In this document: positions 38,021-47,734 of the stretch, one piece after another
Layout of the letters: each line of letters starts with the position of its first letter
Position numbering within the stretch: the stretch's first letter is position 1
Source of the DNA: Speluncibacter jeojiensis
GTDB lineage: Bacteria; Actinomycetota; Actinomycetes; Mycobacteriales; Mycobacteriaceae
NCBI RefSeq assembly: GCF_029589495.1
Contig: NZ_JAAIVF010000001.1
Location: forward strand, 434,001 to 498,000
DNA length: 64,000 nt
Direction of reading: 5' to 3'
Position numbers and translations under genes: made by a program
Notes under the pieces: generated by a model
Database searches by the model: none
Seen by the model: only the letters and a program-made list of their open reading frames with translations
Told to the model about the DNA's origin: nothing

Positions 38021-38428
38021 GTGCGCGATCAACTGCCTCCGGGTCTGCCGCCGGATCCCTTCGCCGGCGACCCCAATGACCCCGCGGAGGCCCTCGACGC
38101 CCTCGATCCCGGTCAGCCGCTGGACCCGCACGAACGCCTCGCGGTCGAGGAGGATCTCGCCGATCTCGCCGTCTACGAGGCACTCTTGAGCCACCGCGGG
38201 ATCCGCGGCCTGGTCGTCAACTGCGAGGACTGCCAGCAGGACCATTACCACGACTGGGACATGCTGCGCGCGAACCTGTTGCAACTGCTGGTCGACGGCA
38301 CGGTCCGGCCCCACGAGCCCGCCTACGACCCGGTCCCCGACGCGTACGTGACCTGGGACTACTGCCGCGGATACGCGGACGCGACGATCCACGACGCCTC
38401 GCTGTACAGCGACGGATACGAGAGCTGA
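38021..38428 (+). CDS. DUF5319 protein
   Basis: The 135-residue acidic protein corresponds to M. tuberculosis Rv3412, which occupies the same place next to guaB2. It starts MRDQLPPGLPPDPFAGDPNDP and includes a conserved core, VVNCEDCQQDHYHDWDMLRANLLQLL, containing a CxxC with neighbouring His and Asp. The C-terminus has DAYVTWDYCRGYADATIHD. The CxxC/His set suggests metal binding, which is my inference; no function is established. A GTG starts the frame. A very strong hairpin follows 40 bases after its stop. Confidence 0.85.
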   Translation: MRDQLPPGLPPDPFAGDPNDPAEALDALDPGQPLDPHERLAVEEDLADLAVYEALLSHRGIRGLVVNCEDCQQDHYHDWDMLRANLLQLLVDGTVRPHEPAYDPVPDAYVTWDYCRGYADATIHDASLYSDGYES

Positions 38429-38467
38429 CGGACGCCGCTCCGGCCGCACACCGAACAAGGCCTCACA

Positions 38468-38509
38468 ACACAGCAGGACCCTCGCCATGTGGCGAGGGTC
38501 CTGCTGTGT
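38468..38509. terminator. Very strong bidirectional terminator
   Basis: Two perfect 20-base arms flank a TG centre. It lies between the convergent DUF5319 (stop 38428) and rsdA (stop 38522) genes. It is the longest perfect hairpin I saw in the window. Confidence 0.88.
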
Positions 38510-38521
38510 TCGGTCTCGTCG

Positions 38522-39667
38522 CTAGCCGCCGGTCGGGGCGGGCACGGGCTCCACCTTGGGCGCCGGGATGGTGATGCTCGCCGGCGGCTTCACGGTGATC
38601 GGCGGCTCCGGCACGATCGTCGGGACGGGCGGCAGTGACACGGTCGGCTTCGCCGGCTGCGTCGGCACGACGGTCGGCAGTGCCGGGAGCGTGGGAACGG
38701 TGACCGGAGGTTCCGTGGGCACTGTGGGCACCGGCACGCTCGGCAGCTGCAACGTCGGCAACTCCGGCGCCGTCGGCACGTGCGTCGGGACGACCGGCAC
38801 CACCAGTGGCGACGGAACCTCCGTCGGCGGCGTGAGCAGGCCGGGCAGACCCGGGATGCCGGGGATCCCCGTCGGGAGCGGGATCTTCGGAATGGTCGGT
38901 ATGGCCGTGGGCAGCACGGGCGCCGGGACCGCCGTCGGCACCGTGACACCGGGGAGCGGCGCCGCAGCGGCGGGCTTGCCGGTCGCCTGCGACCAGAGTT
39001 GCGCGCGCCGGCGGTTCAGGTCGTCGTAGGTCGAGCCCTTGTTGACGTCGGTCATCCTGGTACTGGCGTTGTTCAGCAGCGCCAGGCCCTGCGGAACATC
39101 GCCGGTGGAGATCAGCTTCGCCGCCTTGTCCAGGTCGGACTGGATGTCGGTGACCGCCGCGACCTGGCGGGCTTGATCGCCGAACAGCGTTTCGTTCACG
39201 CCCCACAGCGTGTCGCCGGGCTTCGACTGGTGCGCAAGCACGGTCAGCCCGCCGAGCAGAGCGGTCACCGAGGCCGCGGCCGCGACCACGGAGGTCAGCC
39301 TGCGCGGGCTCCGGCGATCCGCCAGCCGGGTCGTGCGGATCTCGGTGAGCACCGCGGCCTCGATCGCGTCGAGGTCCGGGCCCGCGGGCATCGGAGGGCT
39401 GAGGATCTCTTCGCGCCACTGACTGATCAGCGTCGCGACCTCGAACTCCTCGGCCGACTCGGTCGCCACCGCCCCGGAACCGGACAGCGCATCGATGAGC
39501 TCACTGTCCCGGATCATCTCCGCCAGGTCGGACGGCTCGCTCGCGGACGCGGGCGGCACGGCTGCGGTGACGTCGTCGTCACGATCGCCGGTGGGGCCGG
39601 GGCGCCGCGCATCGGCATCATCGCCGCCGCGTCGACGGCCCTTGTCTCGGCCGTTCCGATCAGACAT
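38522..39667 (-). CDS. rsdA: Anti-sigma-D factor RsdA
   Basis: RsdA binds SigD and holds it inactive until regulated proteolysis releases it. The 381-residue protein has a charged N-terminus, then the sigma-binding segment (about 46-90; SELIDALSGSG, EEFEVATLISQWREEILS). One transmembrane helix lies at about 124-146, and an extracellular region carries a long Pro/Thr/Val repeat domain (about 235-380). The C-terminal repeat is typical of cell-wall-spanning stalks. The ATG at 39667 overlaps the sigD stop, giving translational coupling. Gene order matches Rv3413c-Rv3414c. Confidence 0.9.
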   Translation of the reverse strand: MSDRNGRDKGRRRGGDDADARRPGPTGDRDDDVTAAVPPASASEPSDLAEMIRDSELIDALSGSGAVATESAEEFEVATLISQWREEILSPPMPAGPDLDAIEAAVLTEIRTTRLADRRSPRRLTSVVAAAASVTALLGGLTVLAHQSKPGDTLWGVNETLFGDQARQVAAVTDIQSDLDKAAKLISTGDVPQGLALLNNASTRMTDVNKGSTYDDLNRRRAQLWSQATGKPAAAAPLPGVTVPTAVPAPVLPTAIPTIPKIPLPTGIPGIPGLPGLLTPPTEVPSPLVVPVVPTHVPTAPELPTLQLPSVPVPTVPTEPPVTVPTLPALPTVVPTQPAKPTVSLPPVPTIVPEPPITVKPPASITIPAPKVEPVPAPTGG

Positions 39668-40238
39668 CTCGTTCACCCGCCTTCACCAACGTCTTCTTCA
39701 GTTTCGACAGTGCCCGGTGCTGCGCCACACGCACAGCACCCGCCGTACTTCCGACCGCCTCGGCGGTCTCTTCCGCGGACAGTCCCACGATCAGTCGCAG
39801 CACCAGGATCTCGCGCTGCTTGTCCGGCAGGGTGTCCAGTAACGCATCCACCCGTCGTCTCGCCTCGGAATCGAGCGCCTGTTGCTCCGGCCCACCGTCT
39901 GTCGATATCTCATCCGGTACATCCGCCGTCGGTTCGGCTTTGTTACGCGCCGCGCCGCGGTGCGCATCGGCCACTTTGTGCGCTGCGATTCCGTAAACGA
40001 ACGCCATGAACGGTCGTCCCTGATCGCGATACCGCGGCAGGGCCGTCATGACCGCCAGACAAACCTCCTGTGCCACATCGTCGGCGGAGAGCTGCCCACG
40101 CTCCGCCGACCCGACCCGCGCCCTGCAGTAACGCACGATCACGGGACGAACCATCTCGAGAATGCGGGAAAGAGCCATCCTGTCGCCCTGCGCAGCCGCA
40201 GCGACGGCGAGGTTCAACTCGTCACCCGTGAGTGTCAT
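39660..40238 (-). CDS. sigD: ECF RNA polymerase sigma factor SigD
   Basis: The 192-residue ECF sigma factor has region 2 (ADDVAQEVCLAVMTALPRYRDQGRPF, about 53-78, with the MAFVYGIAAHKVADAHR promoter-melting helix) and region 4 (LPDKQREILVLRLIVGLSAEETAEAV, SAGAVRVAQHRALSKLKK-like segment near 165-185). In M. tuberculosis SigD controls part of the stationary-phase and stringent response. RsdA is encoded directly downstream with overlap. I chose the ATG at 40238 because the following residues (MTLTGDELNLAV) fit the family better than the Arg-rich upstream extension. Confidence 0.92.
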   Translation of the reverse strand: MTLTGDELNLAVAAAAQGDRMALSRILEMVRPVIVRYCRARVGSAERGQLSADDVAQEVCLAVMTALPRYRDQGRPFMAFVYGIAAHKVADAHRGAARNKAEPTADVPDEISTDGGPEQQALDSEARRRVDALLDTLPDKQREILVLRLIVGLSAEETAEAVGSTAGAVRVAQHRALSKLKKTLVKAGERDV

Positions 40239-40375
40239 CGCGATGTCATGTCCTGGCGTTACGCGGCGCGTCCGGCGTGGGCAACCGAGCGCGATCCCAC
40301 CGGAGGTAGAACACGCCAACCCTACCGAGTGGGGCGTCCAACCCTGGGATCGGCGCGATCACAGCTCTGTCGCGG

Positions 40376-41293
40376 TCAGCCGAGCACTCCGCCACCCCGC
40401 GCGATCGCGCGGGCGCAGTCGTCGCGGACCCGATCGAATCCCCCGGTCGGCCGCACGGCTGTGAGCAACATCGCAGCCGCCCACCGCAACGGGACAAGGC
40501 CGGTCCGGGCGCAGTCGTCCGCCACCCGCTCGGCCAACTCCGCGGATTCCTCACCCCGTCCGGCCGCGCACAGCGCCGCCGCGAGGATCAGGTCGGACTT
40601 GATCCGGTGCCGCGTCGACGGGCACCGCGCGGCACGGTCGACGCCGCGCTCGGCGTGCTCCAGCGCGGGGCCCGGGCGACCCGAGGCCATCGCGGTCTCC
40701 GCCGACACCCAGTGCAGCCGCAGCCGCGGCCGCCACAGCGGATCCCCGGCCTCTCCCGGATCGACCGTGCCCGGTTCCGATCTCTCCGGTTCGGCAGACT
40801 CCGTTTCCACCACCTCCAGATCGACGCCGTCCAGTTCGGCCGCGACGCGATCGAGCAGCCGTCGGGCGAGATCGAACCGGCCACAGCCCAGCGCATCAGC
40901 GGCAAGACCGGTGAGCGCGTCGCATCGCGCCGCGGTCACCGATGAAGGGTCTTCCGGCATCCCCGTCGCGGTCAGCGCCAGTGCGCGACCGTCGAGCGGC
41001 GCGGCGGCCCGGTGCCCGCCCAGTTGCCGCAGCAGCGAGGCCCGCGTGCTGGCCGCGAACGAACGCCACAGGCCGGCGCGCGGATCGCGAGCCAACTCGT
41101 CGAGGTCGGCCCGGGCCCGCGCGTACTCCCCCCGCCCGCCGTGAACGACCGCCCGGTGCCAGCGCTGCTGCGGTCCGGTCGGCTCCGGCAACAGGCAGTG
41201 ACGCTCCCTCTGGCACTCGCCGCCGTCCCCGAACGCCGCCCGCAGCAGCATCGCGTCCGTCTGCACACCTGCACACACTGAGCTCTCCCGCAC
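40376..41293 (-). CDS. Rv3415c-like protein, helical repeat type
   Basis: This 305-residue protein lies between sigD and whiB3, the position of Rv3415c. It is Ala/Arg-rich and all-helical, with tandem helix pairs such as HRAVVHGGRGEYARARADLDELARDP, FDLARRLLDRVAAELDG and LAAALCAAGRGEESAELAERVADDC. These read like degenerate TPR repeats. No enzymatic motif is visible. The start is uncertain: a GTG at 41293 is shown, and the ATG at 41251 (MLLRAAFGDGG) is an alternative. It is followed by sigD after 137 bases. Confidence 0.72.
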   Translation of the reverse strand: MRESSVCAGVQTDAMLLRAAFGDGGECQRERHCLLPEPTGPQQRWHRAVVHGGRGEYARARADLDELARDPRAGLWRSFAASTRASLLRQLGGHRAAAPLDGRALALTATGMPEDPSSVTAARCDALTGLAADALGCGRFDLARRLLDRVAAELDGVDLEVVETESAEPERSEPGTVDPGEAGDPLWRPRLRLHWVSAETAMASGRPGPALEHAERGVDRAARCPSTRHRIKSDLILAAALCAAGRGEESAELAERVADDCARTGLVPLRWAAAMLLTAVRPTGGFDRVRDDCARAIARGGGVLG

Positions 41294-41549
41294 ACCGCGA
41301 CACTAGGGCCGAACCCCACTCACCGGTGACGCCGCCCTGTTGAAGTCGAAGGCCGCCAGCTCAACCCGTGCTTCCCGATATGCGGAATTCGACATCGCCG
41401 GTTGATGAAATTTTGTGCCCCATTCAAGCATTGCATTGGGCAAGGATTTCGCGTTGCAAACTTCTCGGCCCGGCAGAGAAATCACGACTCCGACTGTTTC
41501 CACTTCGTTCACCGCCTCGCCACAAATGGAAGAGTCGGCGTGATCAATC

Positions 41550-41565
41550 ACCCCCGATCGGGGGT
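41550..41565. promoter_or_regulatory. Perfect 16-bp palindrome ACCCCCGATCGGGGGT
   Basis: This exact dyad sits about 258 bases upstream of the whiB3 start. It resembles C-tract/G-tract operators of metal-responsive actinobacterial repressors (CsoR/RicR-like) in composition only. It may also form a hairpin. Confidence 0.45.
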
Positions 41566-41717
41566 ATACAGATCCCGGCGAAGATGCTTGCGCAAGAAGT
41601 ACGCGCAATCTTCAACAAACACGACCTGCGGCAATGCTATTTACGTGCCATGCGGTCTCGGTAAATGCGCATATACCGCGGCGATCGTGACCCCGGCGAA
41701 TTAAGCCCCGTAGAGCA

Positions 41718-41747
41718 TTGACTCGAATTCTCATTTCTGCATAGGGT
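41718..41747 (+). promoter_or_regulatory. whiB3: Candidate whiB3 promoter
   Basis: TTGACT (41718-41723) and TAGGGT (41742-41747) are separated by 18 bases and fit a housekeeping -35/-10 pair. The predicted transcript would have a leader of about 70 bases before the ATG at 41824. Confidence 0.5.
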
Positions 41748-41823
41748 TGATCTCGGTTCCGCGCCTTCCCGGCGAGATCCGCAGGGGGAAGGCACGCCTA
41801 CACAACGTCAGGAGTGTTTATTC

Positions 41824-42144
41824 ATGAGTCGACCGCACATTCTTCCCGGCCCTTTGTCGGACCGCTGGGACTGGCAGATGCAGGGGCGCTGCCGCGGTGT
41901 GGACTCTGCGGTGTTCTTCCACCCGGACGGCGAGCGCGGGCGGGCACGCGCCGCACGGGAGTCGAACGCCAAGAAGCTGTGCGAGACCTGCCCGGTGCTG
42001 AGCCAGTGCCGCGAGCACGCGTTGCGCGTCGCCGAGCCGTACGGCATCTGGGGTGGGATGAGCGAATCCGAGCGTGAGGCCGCGGTGCGGTCCGGCGCCG
42101 GCCGGCGTGTCGCCGCACAATTGCAGCGCGACCGCGTGGCCTGA
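41824..42144 (+). CDS. whiB3: Iron-sulfur redox regulator WhiB3
   Basis: WhiB3 binds a [4Fe-4S] cluster, senses redox state and O2/NO, and in mycobacteria controls lipid synthesis. The 106-residue protein has the four cluster ligands Cys23, Cys53, Cys56 and Cys62, the GIWGG turn at 74-78, and a basic C-terminal DNA-binding tail. The N-terminal LPGPLSDRWDWQMQGRCRG and MFFHPDGERGRAR-type block (here VFFHPDGERGRAR) match WhiB3 specifically. Its position next to groEL1 is that of Rv3416. It has its own promoter candidate and a convergent terminator downstream. Confidence 0.95.
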   Translation: MSRPHILPGPLSDRWDWQMQGRCRGVDSAVFFHPDGERGRARAARESNAKKLCETCPVLSQCREHALRVAEPYGIWGGMSESEREAAVRSGAGRRVAAQLQRDRVA

Positions 42145-42177
42145 AGCACCCGGCGACCGGTCTCGACGAGGCGCAAA

Positions 42178-42225
42178 CGGAAGGGCGGTGCGGGAGAGCG
42201 ATCCCCTCCCGCACCGCCCCTTCCG
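42178..42225. terminator. Bidirectional hairpin between whiB3 and groEL1
   Basis: A 19-base arm (CGGAAGGGCGGTGCGGGAG) pairs with a complementary arm that has one bulged base, around a short loop. It lies between the convergent stops at 42144 and 42245. Confidence 0.8.
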
Positions 42226-42244
42226 GTCAGGTCCGGCTCAACCG

Positions 42245-43975
<1,731 letters not shown>

Positions 43976-44017
43976 TCACCGGGGCGGTTCACGGCCAGTG
44001 TCTTGCTTGCCGACTTC

Positions 44018-44320
44018 TTACTTGCCGACGACGGCCAGCACGTCGCGCGCCGAGAGGATCAGGTACTCCTCGCCCTGGTACTTGATCTCGGTGCCGCCGT
44101 ACTTGCTGTAGATGACGACGTCGCCTTCCTTGACGTCGAGCGGGATGCGCTTCTCGCCGTCCTCGTCCCAGCGGCCGGGTCCGACGGCGACGACGGTGCC
44201 CTCCTGGGGCTTCTCCTTCGCCGTGTCGGGGATGACCAGGCCGGAGGCGGTCGTCGTCTCGGCCTCGTTGGCCTGGACGAGGATCTTGTCCTCGAGCGGC
44301 TTGATGTTCACGCTCGCCAC
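44018..44320 (-). CDS. groES: 10 kDa co-chaperonin GroES
   Basis: GroES caps the GroEL ring. The 100-residue protein matches the family along its length: [17 protein letters not shown], then the mobile loop [19 protein letters not shown], and [23 protein letters not shown] at the end. It is the first gene of the groES-groEL1 operon. A CIRCE-like dyad lies 125 bases upstream of its ATG, so HrcA repression and heat induction are expected. Confidence 0.97.
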   Translation of the reverse strand: MASVNIKPLEDKILVQANEAETTTASGLVIPDTAKEKPQEGTVVAVGPGRWDEDGEKRIPLDVKEGDVVIYSKYGGTEIKYQGEEYLILSARDVLAVVGK

Positions 44321-44444
44321 GATGAGCCCTCCACTTTCAGTGGTTCAGTCCCGGGTCTGATTCCCGGAACAGGTTTGGTCGATCAGGTGTGCGGCCCTTC
44401 GACCAGCCCCGTCGTCGCGGGTGCCGAGACTGACTCAGTGCCGA

Positions 44445-44471
44445 CTAGCACTCTATACAGGCGAGTGCCAG
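44445..44471 (-). promoter_or_regulatory. CIRCE-type HrcA operator upstream of groES
   Basis: CTAGCACTC and GAGTGCCAG flank nine bases, differing from perfect CIRCE arms (TTAGCACTC-N9-GAGTGCTAA) by few positions. The right arm continues into GAGTGC-CA-GCACTC (44463-44476), a second overlapping dyad. Confidence 0.8.
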
Positions 44472-44485
44472 CACTCAACCCTTGT

Positions 44486-45517
44486 TCACGGCTGGCTGAC
44501 GGTGACCGACAGTCCGGGGTCGGTGGCCACCGTGAGCGGCGACGGCTGCGCACCGGCCGCCACCAGATGCGCCCCGAGCGAGGCGACCATCGCACCGTTG
44601 TCGGTGCACAACCGTCGGCTGGGCACGCGCAGTTCGACACCGGCGGCCGCGCAGCGCTCCTCCGCAAGCTCGCGCACCCGCGAGTTCGCCGCGACACCGC
44701 CGCCGAGCAGCAGCGTCGACACGCCGACGTCGGTGCAGGCCCGCACGGCCTTCATCGTCAACGCGTCGGCGACGGCCTCCTGGAAACTCGCCGCGACGTC
44801 GGCGGTGGGCACCGGCTCGCCGGTGCGCTCACACTTCTCCACGTACCGCGCGACGGCGGTCTTGAGTCCGGAGAAGGAGAAGGCGTGCCGGGCGTCGCGC
44901 GGGCCGGTCATCCCCCGCGGGAACGCGATCGCGCGCGGGTCCCCGGTGCGGGCCAGCTTGTCGAGGACCGGCCCACCCGGGTAACCCAGGCCGAGCAGCC
45001 GGGCCACCTTGTCGTAGGCCTCGCCGGCGGCGTCGTCGACGGTCGTGCCGAGTTCCTCGATCGGCTCGCCGAGGCTGCGGATGTGCAGCAACTGGGTGTG
45101 CCCGCCCGAGATCAGCAGCGCCACGCTCGCCGGCAACGGTCCGTGCTCGAGTGCGTCGACGGCGACGTGCGAGCCCAGGTGGTTGATGCCGTAGAACGGC
45201 ACGCCCCAGGCCGCGGCGTAGGCCTTGGCCGCGGCCGAACCGACCAGCAGTGCACCCGCCAGCCCGGGACCGATCGTGGCGGCGACGACGTCGGGCTTGG
45301 CGATCCCCGCCGTGGCCAGCGCCCGGCGCATCGTCGGAACGATGGCCTCCAGGTGCGCCCGCGACGCGATCTCCGGAACCACACCGCCGAAGCGGACGTG
45401 CTGGTCGACGCTCGAGGCGACCTCGTCCGCCAGCAGCGTGACGGTACCGTCGGGCCGCAGTTCGACGATGCCCACCCCTGTCTCGTCACACGAGCTCTCG
45501 ATCCCCATCACGATCAT
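44486..45517 (-). CDS. tsaD: tRNA t6A threonylcarbamoyltransferase TsaD
   Basis: TsaD transfers the threonylcarbamoyl group onto A37 of ANN-decoding tRNAs, working with TsaB (and TsaE). The 343-residue ASKHA-fold protein has [15 protein letters not shown] at the N-terminus, the metal-binding His pair in [12 protein letters not shown] (about 110-120), SGGHTQLL near 142, [17 protein letters not shown] near 277 and CTDNGAMVA near 305. The ATG at 45517 follows GAGGAGGCC and lies 2 bases beyond the rimI stop. It ends the operon tsaB-rimI-tsaD. Upstream tsaE, present in M. tuberculosis, is missing here. Confidence 0.95.
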   Translation of the reverse strand: MIVMGIESSCDETGVGIVELRPDGTVTLLADEVASSVDQHVRFGGVVPEIASRAHLEAIVPTMRRALATAGIAKPDVVAATIGPGLAGALLVGSAAAKAYAAAWGVPFYGINHLGSHVAVDALEHGPLPASVALLISGGHTQLLHIRSLGEPIEELGTTVDDAAGEAYDKVARLLGLGYPGGPVLDKLARTGDPRAIAFPRGMTGPRDARHAFSFSGLKTAVARYVEKCERTGEPVPTADVAASFQEAVADALTMKAVRACTDVGVSTLLLGGGVAANSRVRELAEERCAAAGVELRVPSRRLCTDNGAMVASLGAHLVAAGAQPSPLTVATDPGLSVTVSQP

Positions 45518-45519
45518 CG

Positions 45520-46020
45520 TCAGGCCTCCTCGCCGGCAAGATCTCGTCCGCTCTGTTCCGACCCCGTGGGCGGCCGCTTCATCGTGTATGCGTCCGCGCC
45601 GCTCGGCCGGTAGTAGCGCTTGCGCAGCCCCATCAGCTCGAAGCCCGCGCTGCGGTAGAGCCCGATGGCCGCCTCGTTGTCGGTGCGCACCTCCAGCCAC
45701 ACCGGACCGCCCCGGGCGTCGGCGGCGGCGAGCAGGTCGTCGAGCAGCAGCCGTCCGATGCCCCGGCCCTGCTGGGCCGGGTCCACGCCGATGGTGTGCA
45801 CCTCGTTCTCCGGGTCGCGCGCCGAACCGAGCCCCGCGAGCCCCGCGTAACCGACCAGTACTCCGTCGGCCCGGGCCGCGACGTAATGGTTGTGCCGCGC
45901 CCTCAGCTCGGAGACGAACGCCGACGCCGGCCAGGGCCCGTCGCCGGGGAACAGGATGCGCTCGAGTTCCGCGCAGCGCGGCGCGTCCGCCTCGGTGAGG
46001 CCGTCGAGCGTGACCGTCAC
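45520..46020 (-). CDS. rimI: Ribosomal-protein-alanine N-acetyltransferase RimI
   Basis: RimI is a GNAT acetyltransferase acting on protein N-termini (classically ribosomal S18). The 166-residue product shows GNAT motif [28 protein letters not shown], with the acetyl-CoA-binding RGIGR, and motif [31 protein letters not shown], characteristic of RimI. The GTG at 46020 overlaps the tsaB stop by the GTGA arrangement, so it is translationally coupled. Its place between tsaB and tsaD is the normal actinobacterial order. Confidence 0.92.
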   Translation of the reverse strand: MTVTLDGLTEADAPRCAELERILFPGDGPWPASAFVSELRARHNHYVAARADGVLVGYAGLAGLGSARDPENEVHTIGVDPAQQGRGIGRLLLDDLLAAADARGGPVWLEVRTDNEAAIGLYRSAGFELMGLRKRYYRPSGADAYTMKRPPTGSEQSGRDLAGEEA

Positions 46021-46721
46021 GAGCCGGACCCCGCGCCCGCCTGCGTCGCGGGCGACTGCGCGGCCCGGACCGCGCGCGGCTTCGGTTCGACGGCGTCGGG
46101 ACGCCGCAGGTACAGCGGCATCAGCGGCGCGGGAACGGCCCCGGCGAGCAGCGACTCGGCGGCGACCGACACCAGGCCCGCCGGGGTCGGGCTGTGCACC
46201 GGGACCGGGGGAAGGTCGAACAGCTCCGCGTGCGCGGCGGAACCCGCGACCGCGACCGACGGCGACGCCGGGAGTTCGGCGGGAGCCAGCACTGCGGGAC
46301 CGGCCACGCGTCGCCCGCCCTCGTAACGCGCCCAGTAGACCTCGCGGCGACGGGCATCGGTCACGACCAGCAGGTTGCCGGGGACATCGCCTTCGGCGTG
46401 GGCTTCTGCCGCGATCGCGTCGAGGCTGCACACACCGTGCACGGGAATGCCCAGGGCGTCGGCGAATGCGGCGGCGGTGGCCATGCCCACCCGCAGCCCC
46501 GTGTAGGGGCCGGGTCCGACCCCGACGACGACCGCGTCCAGATCGTCGAGGGCGTGACCGCATTCGGCCAGCGCCTCGAGCACCTGGGGAGTGAGCACCT
46601 CGGCGTGCGCGCGGGCGTTGTGCGTCACGCGGGTCGCGAGCGTGTCGGCAGAGTGCCGGGACAGTCGAACCACTCCGGCAGTGACGGCGGGGGTCGAGGT
46701 GTCGATGGCAAGCACAAGCAC
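46017..46721 (-). CDS. tsaB: tRNA t6A modification partner TsaB
   Basis: TsaB is the inactive TsaD paralogue that forms the TsaB-TsaD heterodimer. The 234-residue protein starts [18 protein letters not shown] (ATP-fold phosphate loop). It includes [41 protein letters not shown], the conserved GPGSFTGLRIG-type signature (here [11 protein letters not shown]), and [19 protein letters not shown] at 46721 starts the frame. It is the first gene of the t6A operon here; the upstream 257 bases contain no gene I can support. Confidence 0.93.
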   Translation of the reverse strand: MLVLAIDTSTPAVTAGVVRLSRHSADTLATRVTHNARAHAEVLTPQVLEALAECGHALDDLDAVVVGVGPGPYTGLRVGMATAAAFADALGIPVHGVCSLDAIAAEAHAEGDVPGNLLVVTDARRREVYWARYEGGRRVAGPAVLAPAELPASPSVAVAGSAAHAELFDLPPVPVHSPTPAGLVSVAAESLLAGAVPAPLMPLYLRRPDAVEPKPRAVRAAQSPATQAGAGSGS

Positions 46722-46978
46722 GGTTGACCAGAGTACCCGGACGCGGGAAAAGCCCCGGTGACCAGCTTCCTGCGGGTGCGGATGGCCGTCCCCGCGCTCG
46801 ACGCTGATGCCGGTTCAGGGGAGGGTGCTCGGCCGCGGCCCAGAGTTCACAGACTCGGAGGTCTGCGAAAACCTGCAAGTTTTGCCACGCGGCCACACCC
46901 ATCCCCCGGGCCACGGGCCGACGCGATCTCTACAGCCGGGCCGAGCCGCCGCCCGGGCCGCGCAGCCCCAACCCCGGG

Positions 46979-47242
46979 TCAGAGGATCCGGTTACGTCGC
47001 AACACGAATGCCGCCACCGCGACCACGGCCAACGCGAGGACGACGAATCCGGCGACCCAATGACCACTGCGGGTGACGTGCTCGACCGCGTGCCAGGTCA
47101 GCCCGGCCATGAGCATGTGCATGACCAGGTGCAGCATCGGTCCGATTCCCGGTTGGACGTGGGTGTGCCGCCACTGCGCGTGCTGACCGCGCGCCACGAC
47201 ACGCAGGGCGGTGAAGCCGGTACCGGCCAGGGCTGCATTCAT
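46979..47242 (-). CDS. Small two-helix membrane protein, 87 residues
   Basis: The start (ATG at 47242, preceded by AAAGGAC) gives MNAALAGTGFTALRVVARGQ. A His-rich patch (QHAQWRHTHVQPGIG) follows. Two hydrophobic helices come next, PMLHLVMHMLMAGLTWHAVEHV and WVAGFVVLALAVVAVAAFVLR. No family is recognised. Several Met and His residues lie in or next to the first helix, as in metal-handling membrane proteins, but this is only an impression. It lies upstream of the t6A operon by 257 bases without a clear link. Confidence 0.55.
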   Translation of the reverse strand: MNAALAGTGFTALRVVARGQHAQWRHTHVQPGIGPMLHLVMHMLMAGLTWHAVEHVTRSGHWVAGFVVLALAVVAVAAFVLRRNRIL

Positions 47243-47363
47243 GCGATTCGTCCTTTCACGGCGGCGCTCCCACGGTAATCCAACTGTCGACGCGGACGAG
47301 GCAGGCGCAGCCGAACCGTGACATGCGATCCGGAACGGTCGCACGCCACGGTTCCGGTGCGGG

Positions 47364-47519
47364 CTAGGAGCTGAGGCCGCTGAGCAGGCTGAGGATGCCG
47401 GTGCCCGTACCGGTCCCGCTCGGGGTGGTGTCGTTGGTGCCGGTGTTCGCGTTGTTCCCCGCACCGGCGGCCAGATCGCTGAGCAGTTGGATGACGTCCT
47501 GAATGACGGCAGCGTTCAC
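47364..47519 (-). CDS. Possible 51-residue hydrophobic/Gly-Thr-rich peptide
   Basis: From a GTG at 47519 (AGGACGAGAACC upstream) the frame reads VNAAVIQDVIQLLSDLAAGAGNN, a likely amphipathic helix. A Gly/Thr/Asn-rich linker (NTGTNDTTPSGTGTGTG) and a short hydrophobic end (ILSLLSGLSS) follow. It is too short to assign to a family. It recalls small actinobacterial peptides such as PorA/PorH-type porins in size and composition, without a motif match. The gene sits in a 493-bp spacer before the glycosyltransferase; the remaining DNA there shows nothing supported. Confidence 0.4.
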   Translation of the reverse strand: MNAAVIQDVIQLLSDLAAGAGNNANTGTNDTTPSGTGTGTGILSLLSGLSS

Positions 47520-47734
47520 GGTTCTCGTCCTGTCCTTCTCGGGGCGGCTGGCACCGCGGCCGGGTGAGGGGCGGTCGCCGCAGGCACCGTGGCTCGGCAC
47601 CCGGACGACAGTGAACGCGCTTCCGCCGTCCTCCGGGTGAGAGCGGGCTGTGAAGATGCTGCCGATTCCGGTACCCCAGCGCATTGCCAGGTTTCGCCCA
47701 GGCCCGCCACAGCACCCGCGCCGATAGTGGGCTG

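Larger units (their letters stand above)
41294..41823. other. Long AT-enriched intergenic region upstream of whiB3 (530 bp)
   Basis: This spacer is visibly less GC-rich than the rest of the window and contains no convincing gene on either strand. It holds a 16-bp palindrome at 41550 and a promoter candidate at 41718-41747. A long leader or a small RNA is possible but not shown. Confidence 0.6.

Noticed and set aside
46758-47063. A plus-strand frame of about 100 codons upstream of the t6A operon
   Set aside because: It is Arg/Pro/Thr-rich low-complexity sequence without a ribosome site, and it overlaps the end of the more convincing minus-strand membrane gene.
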